Assembly (NCBI GenBank): GCA_025506515.1 | Contig: CM046442.1 | Span: 65,798,438 to 65,862,437 of the forward strand | Direction of reading: 5' to 3' | Source of the DNA: Flaveria trinervia | Lineage: Eukaryota > Streptophyta > Magnoliopsida > Asterales > Asteraceae | Length of the DNA stretch: 64,000 nucleotides | Part shown: in pieces, positions 9,794 through 20,906 of the stretch | Numbering within the stretch: position 1 is the first letter of the stretch | Layout: every line of letters starts with the position of its first letter | Notes under the pieces: generated by a model | Databases searched by the model: none | Seen by the model: the letters and a program-made list of their open reading frames with translations, nothing else | Told to the model about the DNA's origin: nothing | Program-made: the position numbers and the translations under genes

Positions 9794-12700
9794 TCACTTC
9801 CCAACTATGAGCTTGTAGGATTCCCTGGTGTAGGCCTCCAAAAATACAATTTGTTCCTCCATGGTGAGCTCCTCTGCCTCACCATCGAAGAATCCTTCAG
9901 GCCCATAGTACTCAGACGGGAATTTGACTTGTTTTCCATTTTTGAGTACCACTGTTGTAATCTGTCTGTAAGCAAATTCATCAGGATGATGACCTTCTAA
10001 CAGCAGTGGTAACTCATCCTTTCTGAACACATTCAGCCTCTTATACACCAACCCCTTTTTGATCATTCTGTTCTCTAGCATCTTTTGTGGAGGCATGTTT
10101 GAGGTGTAGGCCTTTTTGAAATCTTCCAGGATTTCCCAGGGTGAGACTACAAGGGCTAAGGAGATCACTTCATCTACAATCTTTTTCACTTGCCCATTGT
10201 ATCTTTGAGGGATATTTTCTTTTGTATTCTGTGAGCCACCCTAGGATCAGGCCAAATTCTTACTCTTTCTTTCACATACTGAAAAGTATGTCTAAGAGTA
10301 TAATCCTCTGAGCTTGTTTTTTCATATTAATGATGGAGGAAGTGGCTGCATATGCTTTATCTACTCTCCTCAATAACTCTTCATCATGCAATTTGTGTTG
10401 TTGTTCTTCTTCTAATTTCACTTTGATTGCATCTCTTTGTTGCTCAGGAGTTATTGCAAGAGAGAGATCTTTGGCCTTAGGCAACTGCAGAACAGCTGAG
10501 ATCGGCAGCCTATCTTCTTCATCATCATTTTCTTCTTCTTCCACAAGCCTCAACACCCTTCTCTTCTTGTGCTTAGGTGCATCATCGGCTGTTGGTTTTG
10601 AGGTTAAGGGAGTTGGTTTTGTGGGTTGTGGTTGTGGTTGTTTTGGAGAGGGAATGTTGACAGGCTGAGTTAGCATTTTGGAGGTGAGTGTAGCTTTTGA
10701 GTGTTTGGCTAGCTCAGTCCTGCTCCCTGCTCCTGCTTCATTCAAAGCTTCGACTACTAAACCCTTAGTGTATGCTTCAGACGAACAGATCTTGGACCAT
10801 ATTTTTGGATCTCTTCGATCTCTAATCTTCTTATTTCAGAATCCAGCTTTTCATTATTGAAACCTTGCCTAAACAGCTGATCAATGATATTGTACATTGA
10901 TCTGCTGTGTTCAGCATCAGCCTCTTTAACCATTTCGTTCAAGTTCTTCTCTTTCCCAGCACTCTTCTTTTTCTTGTATGTGACATGAAAATCTTTTTGA
11001 CTTTCATGTACTTTTTCAATTTCAGCTCCCTTCTTAATCACATTCTCCTTCTCTTTTTCGGCCTCATACACCAATCCTTCTCTTTTTCCACCTCTTTATC
11101 CTTCTCTTTCTCTCTCTCCTTCTCCATCCTCTTTCTTTTAGCTTTCACTGCTGACCGCTCCCCCTTTTTGGGTGCATTGGTTGCAAGGGATTGAGTAGCG
11201 GAAAGTTGTTGGCTCAGTACATCCTCCACCAGGGGTTGTAAGACAGAAGAAAGTCTCTCATCAACAGTTTTAATAACAAATTCGGTTAGCTGCGGTGTGA
11301 TGAGAGATAGGGGATTTTAAGGGATAGCATCCATTTGCTCAGGGGGGTTTTGGTCCTAAGAAATGGTGCCAGAAACAGAGGCAGGTGGCTGAGAATTTTG
11401 TAGTGGCTGTGTGTTTAAGGGACCTTCAGAGGAAGGTGCCATTTGTTGGGTTGATGTGGTGGCAGATGGTCTTTCTCCTTGAGAGAGTTGGTCAAGTAGT
11501 TTTTGCAGCCTACTGACTTCTTCCTCAAGGATTGTGTTCTGGGCATGAACATCATAAAAGAAGCCCAGGTCATCATCAGCAGATGCTGAATCACCTGACC
11601 TCCTGCTTGTAGCAGGATGTACATGCACTGGGTGTAGACCAGTTGTAGCATGTGCCCCTTTGTCTTGGAACTGGGGACTTCTAGCCTCAGGACTTTGTCC
11701 TTCATCAGCTGTTGCCTCTGGTGAGGTCTTAGTTATGTTACCAACCTCAGTCTGATCATATGCTGATTCAGAAGAGGTGGCAGCCTCACCAGATGTTCTG
11801 ATCTCCATATCCACACCAGGAGATAGAGCATTTAAACCCCGGTGCTGTGGGTTGTCAGAAGCATGTGTATCCTCTTCCTTAATTGCTGTTGTTCTCCCCT
11901 GTGTTTGTGGTTGTAGGGGAGGAGGAGAGGCATGCAACTGAGTCAGCACATTGCAATTATAATGGTTGGGCTTTGAGGGGCATTTGCATGGGGAGAGGGG
12001 ATAAAAGCTGATTGCATCCGGGGAGAGGGATACTCTTCAATGAGAACCTCCTCAAGTGAGAGAGGTCTCAGCAATGTGGTTTCCCCTGAAATGGTTGCAA
12101 CAGGATCCTTTTGAGAGGATACCTGTGCGGCTGTGGCTGTTTGAGTCGTTAACACTACTAGGGGGTTTGAACCAGTAGGTTTATCCTGTTTGGGTGGTAC
12201 AGGAGCATCATCAGGGGACTCATCTCCCTGATTAGCTTATTTGGGTTTGGATTTTGGCTTGGTGGGGACTTTGGATCTGGCAGTGAAGCTGTGGGTTCCC
12301 TTTGCTTGGGTTTTAGCAAACGGGCAGCTTCTTTGAGGGATTGGTCGGAGTTATGCCTGGAGTATACCTCAGCTAGAACAGCTGGTGCAGGGACTCCAAG
12401 GCCAACAGGGGCATCAGTTTGTAATTCATTTAAAATTATGGCCATCAGAATCCTGGGATATAATAGCCATATTTTTCCCACAGGTTTCCGTGCCAGATCT
12501 TTGATTTCTAGAAGCACAATTTGTGAAAAATTTAAAGGTTGGTGTTCTAGAATTGAATATAATACTGTTGCCACCGGGAAGACATTGATCCCATGAGGAT
12601 GTCTTCGAGGCTAAGCAAACATTCACCATATGAAATATTAATCGTTCAGCAACAGGGAAGTTCTTCTTCAGTATGGTAGCAGCTCGAAGATTTCCATCAT

Positions 12701-13045
12701 ACCCATTGTTGATGAAGGACATATCAGTTGTGCCCTTCGGGTACTCAGTCACACAAACAGCATCTTGTAAATATAGCACTCTACGAATGCTTTCAGGTGT
12801 AACCTGTACTTGTTTTTGGTTAACCAATGACCTAACAGAGATTTGGCGGTAGGCACATCAATGTGAACGTAGGCATTGGACCAAAACTGACTGAGTGACT
12901 TGGTAGATGGTCGGTTTAAGAGCAGAGCTGTATTATATTGAGAATCAGCCATTAGGTCTATGGTGTGATCAAACTTTGTCCAGAAGGCCGATTTAGTGAG
13001 GTAGGCGACGCAGTTATGTCAGGGTTTTAGACTCATGGTTGCCAT
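9794..13045 (-). pseudogene. eORF of C2, extra 3' reading frame of unknown function
   Basis: A large frame downstream of pol, opened by an ATG at 13045 (MATMSLKP), with pieces in all three frames. In order: an N-terminal domain with His-Asn-Cys-Val-Ala-Tyr-Leu and later LSQFWSNA (13000-12850); a globular middle (12827-12160); a Pro/Gln/Ser-rich linker ending in a leucine-heptad stretch LEEEVSRLQKLLDQLSQ (11949-11356); a Lys/Glu-rich part (11229-10757); and a C-terminal domain with VVSPWEILEDFKKAY (10189-9794). At least eight frame changes make it a pseudogene. The same order occurs in C3, and the N-terminal domain also in C4. SIRE-lineage elements are known to carry an extra or env-like ORF here. 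I see no convincing signal peptide or membrane segment, so I do not call it an envelope. Confidence 0.72.
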
Positions 13046-13906
13046 TTTTGAAAATATGAAGGTCAGAAGAACGGCTAATGGAACGTTTGAGAAGAAGACA
13101 GTATTTATAGGGTAGGGAGAGGAAAAGGCTGAAAGAAAACTACTAAAGGTTTTGGTGTGGTCATCAGCTGTTTGAAACTACTGATGACGTGGTATTAACC
13201 TTCAGAGGTTTAAAACGACTGACAGTGGTGGTGTTGTCATTAGTTGTTATAAAACAATTGAAGACTTGGTTTTGACCATCAGACGTTGAAACAGCTGAAG
13301 TCTTGGTGTTAACCATCAGTAGTTATGAAACTACTGAAGGTAGTGGTTTTGACTTCATATGATGTAAACAACTGAGGACTTGGTTTTTGTCATCAGTAGT
13401 TGTGAAACTACTGAAGACAGTGGTTTTGCCATCAGTTGTTGTAAACAACTGAAGACTTGTAATTAGTTATCAGTAGTTATGAAACTACTGAAGACTGTGG
13501 TCTTGCTTCAGTTGTTTAGAAATAGCAGTTGTAGAAACAACTGAAGTGAAATTACTCATCAGCTGTGTTCGTCAATTCTTAGCTTTTCAGCTGTTTCATA
13601 CTGTCCTCAACACTTACTCATCAGACTTTTCATCTGCTTTTCAGGTGTTTCATAGGACATCAGTACTTATCTGTTTTTACGGATTTCAGTAGTTATAACT
13701 ACATCAGTAGTTGTAACTACATCAGTAGTTTAGAACAGATAAAGTACTTCAGTACTTGTGAGGCATTTAGCCTTCAGTATTATAAAAACTACTGAGGGTA
13801 AAAGAACTCATCAGTACTTATATGTGACATGGTTACCAATGATCACCAGTACTTATTACTGAGATCATTAGTAGTTGTCACTTATTCTAGCTGCAGCATA
13901 CAAGCC
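13046..13906 (-). repeat. pol-eORF spacer of C2, self-complementary word array
   Basis: Non-coding interval between RNase H and the eORF. It is made largely of short words such as CAGTAGTTATGAAACTACTG and CAGTTGTTGTAAACAACTG, in which 8-base arms are reverse complements around 2 to 3 bases. At least a dozen such arms occur between 13150 and 13870. The same words fill the LTRs of C2 and C3 and the matching spacer of C3 (25920-26450). Confidence 0.8.
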
Positions 13907-14180
13907 TTAACACCAGTTGTGGAAAGTTGAACTATCCAAAGGCTTAGTAAAAATGTCTGCAAGCTCATCAGCACTAGGCACAAACATAGGATTAATTAGA
14001 CCCTTTTCAAAACAATCTCTTATAAAATGATGTCTAATTTCTATATGTTTGGTCCTAGAGTGCTGGACTGGATTTTTGCCAATGCAAAGAGCTGAAGCAC
14101 TATCCATTAATAATGGAGTCTTAGTCTCTGTAATGCCATAATCCAAAGTTGATTCTGAAACCAGAGTACTTGGGATGTAC
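13907..14180 (-). pseudogene. C-terminal RNase H remnant of C2
   Basis: Contains ETKTPLLMDSASALCIGKNP, with the third catalytic Asp region, then HSRTKHIEIRHHFIRD and ADIFTKPLD, the standard end of copia pol. It follows directly on the linker after integrase. RT and the first part of RNase H are missing. The joint lies at about 14180: compared with C3, the bases equivalent to 26747-27928 (about 1.18 kb) have been removed. Confidence 0.85.
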
Positions 14181-15470
14181 TATGATAATTCTTTGGCTCT
14201 AGCTGACTGATGAAGAGAGCATAGAAGCAGAAATTGGACAATTGACTTCTGGTTGAAACTCCAGCATTTATATCACCAATGATTTGAGACATTGGGTGAT
14301 TCTTCTGCTCTGGATAAACAATGAGATTAGTGCAAGTGTTTGCAGAACCTTGAGCAGCAACAGATGTTGATGTAGATTCTTGAAACCATGTAGATGGTGG
14401 CAACTCAAATGAAGTTGAAGATGCATAAATATCATCAACACTTGTTGTGGATGAAGCTACTGAAGCTACAGGAGCATCAGGTTTAGAGGACACAGGCAGT
14501 TGGTCACTAAACCTGAAGAGGTGAGTACTGCTATCATCATCATCATCAGCACCAGCAGTACCACCAGGTGGTGAACTGTTGACAGGAGCAACAGCAGGAG
14601 TTTGATAAGGAACATATTACAGTATGTCCAAATCAAATAGCTCCACAGGGCTTTGTGGAATCTTGTCCTTTGGAGATTCATTAAACTTAACATGTAGAGT
14701 CTCTTTAACCATCTTTTTTCTACAGTTGAAGACTCTGTATGCTTTGCAAGTTGATGAATAACCAACAAAGTACCCTGCATCCACCTTAGGATCAAATTTT
14801 TGGAGTTGATCCTGTGTGTTGAGAATGAAACAAGGACACCCAAAAGCTCTGAAGAATGAAATTAGAGGGGCCAAATGATGAAGAACTACATATGGAGTCT
14901 TCATCCACCTCTGATTTACTAGAACTCTATTCTGTACATAGCAAGCTGTATTGACAGCTTCAGCCCAAAAAGTCATTGGCAGTCCAGAATCAGCCAACAT
15001 GGACCTTGCAGCTTCAATAAGGGTCCTGTTCTTTCTCTCCACTACTCCATTTTGTTCAGGAGTTCTTGGAGTGCTAAACTGCCTCTTCATTCCCTTTGAG
15101 AGGTAGAACTCATCAAGTGTATTGTTTCTGAATTCTGTTCCATTATCACTTCTAATACACTTGACTGAGAGGGAATAGTGCTTCTCAACATACAACACAA
15201 AGTTGATAATCTTCTGAGCTGCCTCATCCTTTGAATGCAAGAAGAAAGTCCATACAAATCTGGAGTAATCATCCATAATTACCAAACAGTATTTCTTCTT
15301 AGCCATACTCATCACTCTCACAGGACCAAAGAGATCCATGTGAGAAGCTGTAAGCAGGCAGTGGACTTAGGTTCTTCTGTGGAGGGAAATGAAGCTTTGT
15401 GTTGTTTTCCTTTTAAACAAGCAGTGCAGTTATCTTCACATTTGAACTCCTTCAAAGGCAGTCCCCTTAC
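14181..15470 (-). pseudogene. integrase of C2 with linker up to the RT deletion
   Basis: From 15339 to 14617 an open frame of 240 residues covers the integrase core: MDLFGP with the first Asp, SDNGTEF with the second, and QNGVVERKNRTLIEAA with the Glu, so the D-D-E triad is complete. The zinc-binding CxxC part lies just upstream (15470-15340) in a shifted frame. Downstream is the linker with HPMSQIIGDINAGVSTRSQL, the normal approach to RT, which then stops at the deletion joint. Integrase inserts the DNA copy into the host genome. Here the core could in principle be translated but has no intact upstream frame. Confidence 0.88.
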
Positions 15471-15484
15471 TAAACCATGGTTTA

Positions 15485-15991
15485 TCAGCTGATTATTTTT
15501 TTGAGATTAACATGACCCAGCCTTCTATGCCATAGAGTAGATTCTATTGGGGAAGCCTTGGAAAATAGGCAAGGATGGCCTTTGAGATCTATTTTCTTGG
15601 AAAGATCTAAGGCATACACTCTTCCTGTCCTGTTGGCCTTGAGGAGAGTGTATTCATCCAACACCTTATCAATCAAACTTAGAACTTTGGATGACAGAAT
15701 CCGAGAGTTCTGACTGGTGAAAAGAGCAACATGGCCTTTGTCACACATTTGACTGACACTCAAGAGGTTGTACTTGAGATTTTCCACATGGTTAACATCA
15801 TGAAACTTTATTTCCCCATTGGAAACAAAGCCTTTGCCGATGATGTAACCCTTTGCATCATTGCCAAATGACACAAACCCCTTCCTTCCTTGAGAGTAGT
15901 CATTAAGAAGTGATCTGTTTCCTGTCATATGCGTGGATCCTCCACTATCTACATACCAGATGCCTCTGTGGCATGTTGAAGAACCCTGCAA
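15485..15991 (-). pseudogene. protease and pre-integrase region of C2
   Basis: An open stretch of 168 residues with WYVDSGGSTHMTG, in which Asp-Ser-Gly is the active site of the retroelement aspartic protease, and LWHRRLGHVNLKK, the GAG-pre-integrase signature. Protease would cut the Gag-Pol polyprotein inside the particle. The frame begins at a TTGCAGGG site and is offset by one base from gag. It leads toward integrase but shifts near 15480. Confidence 0.85.
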
Positions 15992-16010
15992 AACACAACA
16001 AATTAGTTAG
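15986..16010 (-). promoter_or_regulatory. gag stop with splice-acceptor-like motif, C2
   Basis: On the element strand, gag ends in WVSNSN and TAA within CTAACTAA; after a T-rich stretch comes TTTTGCAG/GG and the pol frame. CTAAC followed about 20 bases later by TTTGCAG fits a plant branch point and 3' splice site. C3 and C4 have the counterpart at the same place. Use as a splice site is inference. Confidence 0.4.
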
Positions 16011-18843
16011 AGTTTGAGACCCAAACCTTTTTGGTTTTGGGCATGTTCTCATCAACAGATGGTAAACTAACAGGTTTGTTGGAAACAACAGCCTGAGAGG
16101 AAGAAGATGGTGAAAAAGAGGAATCCTTTGGCTTGGACCTCTTTTTCTGTGGTTTCGACATAGGAACATCTAATTGGTTAACTCTTCCTAATAGATGTTG
16201 AACCATCATAACCAGCTGAGTCTGATTTTGTGATAAAGCTTTCAGCTCTTTAGACACATTGGCATTGGAGTTTGATAAGTTCCTATGTTGCACCTTCTTC
16301 TTTTGAGCAATCTCAGCTGTTACCTATTTAACCCCTTCCTTTTTGGATTTCTTTTTGGACTTAAGGGTTACAGGATTTGATGTTGCTGGTACAAATGTGG
16401 CTTCAAACTCAGTTTTCATTTTAACCATTTTCCTTTTAATTTCCTCTTTATGTTTGAGTTTGGATCCTCTTTTGTATCAACAATCATCTGTAAGATGATC
16501 AAACAAACCACATATTTCACATGGTTTCTTCTTCATCTTATGTTGATCATCAACTAAAGAGAATGAAACTACTGAAGACTTGTTCTTTAGCACTTTGGAA
16601 GCACTATTTGCTTTCTTTACTTCCTCTTTAGTAATCTTCAAACCCTTTCTACTGACAGTTTTCTTCTCTTCAGTGCTGACAGTAGTTAGAGTTTGAACTT
16701 CAGGTGTTAAATCTTGCTCTCCAGTCCTTTCAGGACTTCCAGAAATAACTCCTGAGTTGATCAACTCTTTGATCATGTGAGTGTCAGTATTTGAACCATC
16801 AAGATCAACTGATAGGTTCAACGAGGGAATAATACTAACTTCAGCTTCTGATGATGCTCTATCAGAAAGTGAATCACATGATGAGGTGGATTGGTTATTG
16901 CTTTCTCCATTAGATTCACTTCTGCTCTTGAAGCAAAATCTGTAGGAGGAGCAGTGTGATTATAACCAATGCCAAACTTCACATTGGAAGCTGATTGCTT
17001 ACTAAGAAGCATTTCAAAACCTTCGCATGATTGTACCCATCGATCACACTCTACTTGGTGACTGCAAGGGTTTCTTTGAGCTCTTTGTACTTTTCTAAAA
17101 GTACCTCTTCCCTAGCCTTATCATCATGATTTGGCATTTAAGTTTATAAATCTCATCATTTTTCTCTTTAAGTATAGACTCAAACTCAGCTTTTCTTTTG
17201 GAAATGATCTTTTCTAGCTTTATGTTCTTATTAATTAAAGCTACATTTGCTTCTCTAATAGAGGCAAATGCTGCTATGCATGTTTCAGAACATAATTTGG
17301 CCTTAGCCTCAGAGGATACCTATGATACCTGTGATGAAGTGGCATTTGAGGATGATCCATCTGCAGACTCCAGAGCCATAAGTGCCAGATTCCCAAAGGG
17401 ACTGTCACCACCATGTTGACCAGCACTTGTGAGCAGTTGTTCATGACCAGACATGTCATCTGGTAAATTGCTCCAGTCAACAACTCCAGGGGTGAAGAAG
17501 CTGTGTTGTTGAGGTTGAGGAGGTTGATGAGATTGAGATGGTTGAGGCTCAGGAAGGGCATGTGGTTGTTGAGCAATCAGTGCTTGAACCTGACTGGTTT
17601 GTGGCATGTAATAACAAGGGTAAGGATATGGCATTGGACCCTGAGGAACAAAATATGCAGGAGATTGTGGTTGAGAAGATGACCAGAATTGACAGGATGT
17701 TGCCCTCTGTGTTGTTGACTATTGCCAGGGAAAGTCACAAAGGGTGCAGAAGAATTAGATCCAGATGATCTACATTCTCTAGCAAGTGTCCAAGCCTATG
17801 GCATTTGTGACACCTCAACTTACTCTTGTCAAAACCAACTTTGGTTTTGCCAGAGAGTCATGGGAACTTTCTTCCAGTTCTTTTGTAGAACTTCTGAGAT
17901 CTGATATTTATCAAGGCCATTTGGCTCAAAATATCCATCTCTTGTAAGTCATCATCAGCAATCCCCTTGAGATCATCCATGATGAAGCATAGATTATCAT
18001 TATTACACCCAGTAAACTGAGTATCAACACTCACAAATGCAGAATCAGAAGTGTTTGAAGAGAAATCAATATGCTCATCATACTGGCAATCAGATGAAGC
18101 ATATTCTGACTCATGACCAACCAAGGCAGTGTTTCCTGGTACAAAGTCATCAGTGAGCTTTCCAGATGATGACAGTTTTCGTTTCTGTTCTATCTCTCTC
18201 TCAAATGTGAGCAATTTCCCATGGAGTTGGGTGAGAGATAGTTTGTCCAAATTTGCACTGGAGCGTAGGACAATAGTAAATGTGTCCCATCTCTCAGGCA
18301 GTGATCTGAGAAATCTGTTATTCATCTGGCTATTGTGTACTCATGTTTGACCATTTTTAATTCAGAGATCAAACAAGAGAACCGCTCAAACTGTTGAGTC
18401 AGTGTCTCACCCTTCCTATGAGAGAATGTCTCATATTGTTGGGCAAGGATTTCTCTATTATTTGCCAAGACCTCATCTGTTCCTCCAAATTGTTCTTTCA
18501 AGGCATTCCAGAGGTCATGGGCAGTTTCATAATGCATTAGCCCAGAATAGATTTCATTGGGCAGTGCCATGGCCAGAATTCCATGGGCTTTTGCATCAAT
18601 TTCAAACAATTTCTTATCCTCATCTGAGTATTGCTCCCTCCTCTTCGGAACCATTTGATTGGTTTCCGGGTTACTCACCATAGGCTTGTGTGGACCATGT
18701 ACCACTGATGTCCAACAACCTAAACTGTTAACAGACAGGTGATGGAGCATTCGTTGTTGCCATATGTTATACTCACTCCTAACCAGCATTAGAGGCTTGG
18801 TTGAGGAACCAGTATTATGAGGATCATTGGAAGGAGTAGTCAT
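16003..18843 (-). pseudogene. gag of C2, long, two zinc knuckles
   Basis: The start is the ATG at 18843 (MTTPSNDPHN); a longer frame opens at 18876. The first 170 residues are a copia capsid domain (UBN2-like: SEYNIWQQRML, LWNALKEQFGG). A frameshift near 18325 leads to FLRSLPERWDTF. The first zinc knuckle, CHKCHRLGH near 17780, loses its last Cys to a one-base deletion. A Pro/Gln-rich linker (17634-17320) and acidic stretches follow, then a second knuckle CEICGLFDHLTDDC at about 16480-16525, which keeps the CX2CX4HX4C spacing. Gag would form the virus-like particle in the cytoplasm. At 2.8 kb it is much longer than common copia gags, as expected for the SIRE lineage. Several frame changes kill it. 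Confidence 0.85.
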
Positions 18844-19038
18844 TTTAGAAAATTCAGACAAATTCAAGATAAGCAAAACAAATTTAGCTCAAAACCACTA
18901 AAGACCTCAATTAAAAAGGCCAAAAGCGACAGAACTTCAATCTCTATAACAGATTCGTGCGAATTTGCTAGTTCGATCAAACTTAGAGAAAATGAGCAGT
19001 TTCAATGATCAATTGTTAGATCGATCAATGATTAACCT

Positions 19039-19050
19039 GCTCTGATCCCT
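19039..19050 (-). other. primer-binding site of C2 (initiator-Met type, degenerate)
   Basis: GGGATCAGAGC on the element strand, four bases inside the 5' LTR, compared with TGGTATCAGAGC expected for tRNA-iMet. Two or three positions are changed, so priming would be poor today. Confidence 0.75.
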
Positions 19051-19052
19051 TT

Positions 19053-19957
19053 TGATAGGATCTCAGCATCAAGTTTGATCGATTCGAATGATTTCAGCAG
19101 CGGAATAGAGTACCAACTAGCACAATTCGAGCAAGAATACCAAAGATATTGCAATGAACAGAATTAGTTATAGAGAGAGAAAGTTTCTGCAAAGAGAGTA
19201 TTTCATTCAATCACACGCTTTCGTGGTGGCAAATTGTCACACATACAATCAGGTCAATCATCCCTTATATAGGAATGTCGTGCTGGAACATTCCTTATAT
19301 AGGAGATGTGACGTCTGCTAATGTCACTTGATAGTGACATCTAACAGAATTATTTAAACAACTGAAACACAACTACTGAAGATGTCAAAATAGCTGTCAT
19401 CTTCTTCTTACAAAAATGCTAAGTGTTATCACTTACTACAACTACTGAAAAGAAACTACTGAAACTACAACGACTAAAGAACAAGCTCTTCAGTCGTTTT
19501 ACAAAACTACTGAAAGTAAAAACATAAAACTGCTGATATCACAAATACTGAAGAAGAACTCTTCAGCTGTTGTGACAAACTACTGAAACTTCAGCACTTG
19601 GTCTTTAGACTTGAACATCAGACGTTTCATCCGCTGATGACTTCAGTAGATGTCATCAGCTGATGTCTTCAGTCTTTGTCTTCAGACTTTGTACATCAGT
19701 TGTTGATCTTCAACACTTGTGGACTCTTCAGCTGTTGTACTTCAGTACTTTGGTCTTCAGCTTCAGCACTTGTATTCTTCAGCTGTTGAGCTTCAACACT
19801 TTAGTCTTCAGCTGTTGAAGTCTTCAGTACTTGATCTTCAACTGTTGAAGTCTTCAGCACTTGTCAAACTGTTGATGAAGCCTTCAGCAGTTGTTGTGAT
19901 ATCATGTGGGACTTAGAGGTTTTCTGATCTTGGCTCATTGGTTCTTTTGGTCCAACA
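19053..19957 (-). repeat. 5' LTR of C2
   Basis: 905 bp, TGATAGGATC to GGTCCAACA on the plus strand, nearly the same as 8674-9575. On the element strand the U3 part is filled with CTGAAG, CAGCTG and AGTAGTT words, and the TATA-like CCTATATAAGGGA lies at 19261-19274, putting the transcript start roughly 200 bp before the LTR end. GTTAC follows at 19958 as the target duplication. Confidence 0.9.
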
Positions 19958-19962
19958 GTTAC

Positions 19963-20906
19963 TAAACCAAAAAGCCTTAAACAATACCCATTTTCGTTAA
20001 AGACATGTTTTGGCTTATTTCAAAAAAAAAGAAGAAGAAAAAAAAGAAAGAAAAAAAAATGAAAGAAAAAAAAAGATGGAAGAAGAAAACTAGTTCCATC
20101 ATTTTATGGTATTTCAAGATATGTGTTCGAGAAAGGAAAAATGATACGAAAGATTCCTAACTTGTGGGGAACTAGTTTCACGAAGGAAAATGCAACAAAA
20201 ACCAAACCGAATCCAACAATTCGACATCCAAATCCGTTGGGTGCTTTTAGGCTCCAAGCCGAACGACCCTTAAAAAAAGGATAGCTACGTATATCATCGG
20301 TTAAGGAGGAGGTGCATTTTTTGATAATGCAATACGGTCTTGACGATCTGACCATAAAAGAGTCCTCAAGTTAGCGTATCCCTTCTAGCTTGAGTATTGT
20401 ATATGAACCATTTTATTGGTTTCCCTTTAGTTTATGAAATAAGCCACGACCATTGTTTTTAGCATTTAGCCACTTTTTTTCGAAATAATCCATACCCCAA
20501 ACCGAGCCAGATTACAACCCATCAAAGACCTAATGATTTATGCAAGTAAATATTTAACATAGGTGGAGATTTGATCCCTTATCAAGCACATGATTTCAAG
20601 CGTATTCATACTAGGCAATTGAGCGTATTAGTCATACTTCATCTTATGTATGATTTCATATATATAGCCAAGTGTGAGTGCACCTTGTGAGAAGTGTGAA
20701 TTTTCACATGTTAAAAATATTTAGAAATCATTCTATTGCTTGAAAGGATATCATTCCACATGTGCTTAACTATTTATATTTGGGTAAACCAAGTTTGCTT
20801 GTATAGTTCTCGAAAGACATTTATATCTTGATTTATTTGGTTTTTGGTGGTGTTGCTATTTGGGTGATTTTGCTTGAGGATAAGCAAAGTTTAAGTGGGG
20901 GATACT
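19963..20906 (+). other. right interior of element T with polypurine tract
   Basis: About 940 bp of non-coding DNA between C2 and the T 3' LTR. Features are a purine-only region at about 20018-20095 (runs of A with GAAGAA) and the terminal AAGTTTAAGTGGGGGATACT at 20887-20906. GTGGGGGA just before TGATGTGC is the polypurine tract for plus-strand DNA. No protein motif is seen, so T has no visible coding capacity. Confidence 0.75.

Larger units (their letters stand above)
8674..19957 (-). mobile_element. SIRE/Maximus-like copia element C2, internally deleted
   Basis: An 11.3 kb minus-strand element with two LTRs of about 0.9 kb (TGTTGGACC...CCTATCA read on its own strand). It is flanked by exact GTTAC duplications at 8669-8673 and 19958-19962. 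In element order it has 5' LTR, weak iMet primer site, gag, protease, integrase, a deletion where RT should be, the end of RNase H, a non-coding spacer, the eORF and a GGGGGAG polypurine tract. It is in the same family as C3 but inserted separately, in the interior of T. It cannot move by itself because RT is gone and gag and the eORF are frameshifted. Confidence 0.92.

Noticed and set aside
10907..11194. Plus-strand Phe/Ser-rich ORF, possible signal peptide
   Set aside because: Antisense of the Lys/Glu-rich part of the C2 eORF.
9794..13045. Calling the eORF an envelope gene
   Set aside because: Position fits the env-like ORF of SIRE elements, but I see no signal peptide, no clear membrane segment and no fusion-peptide-like stretch in C2, C3 or C4.
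20018..20095. Purine-only stretch as a triplex or origin element
   Set aside because: Most simply an A-rich low-complexity run in the non-coding interior of T; nothing else supports a function.
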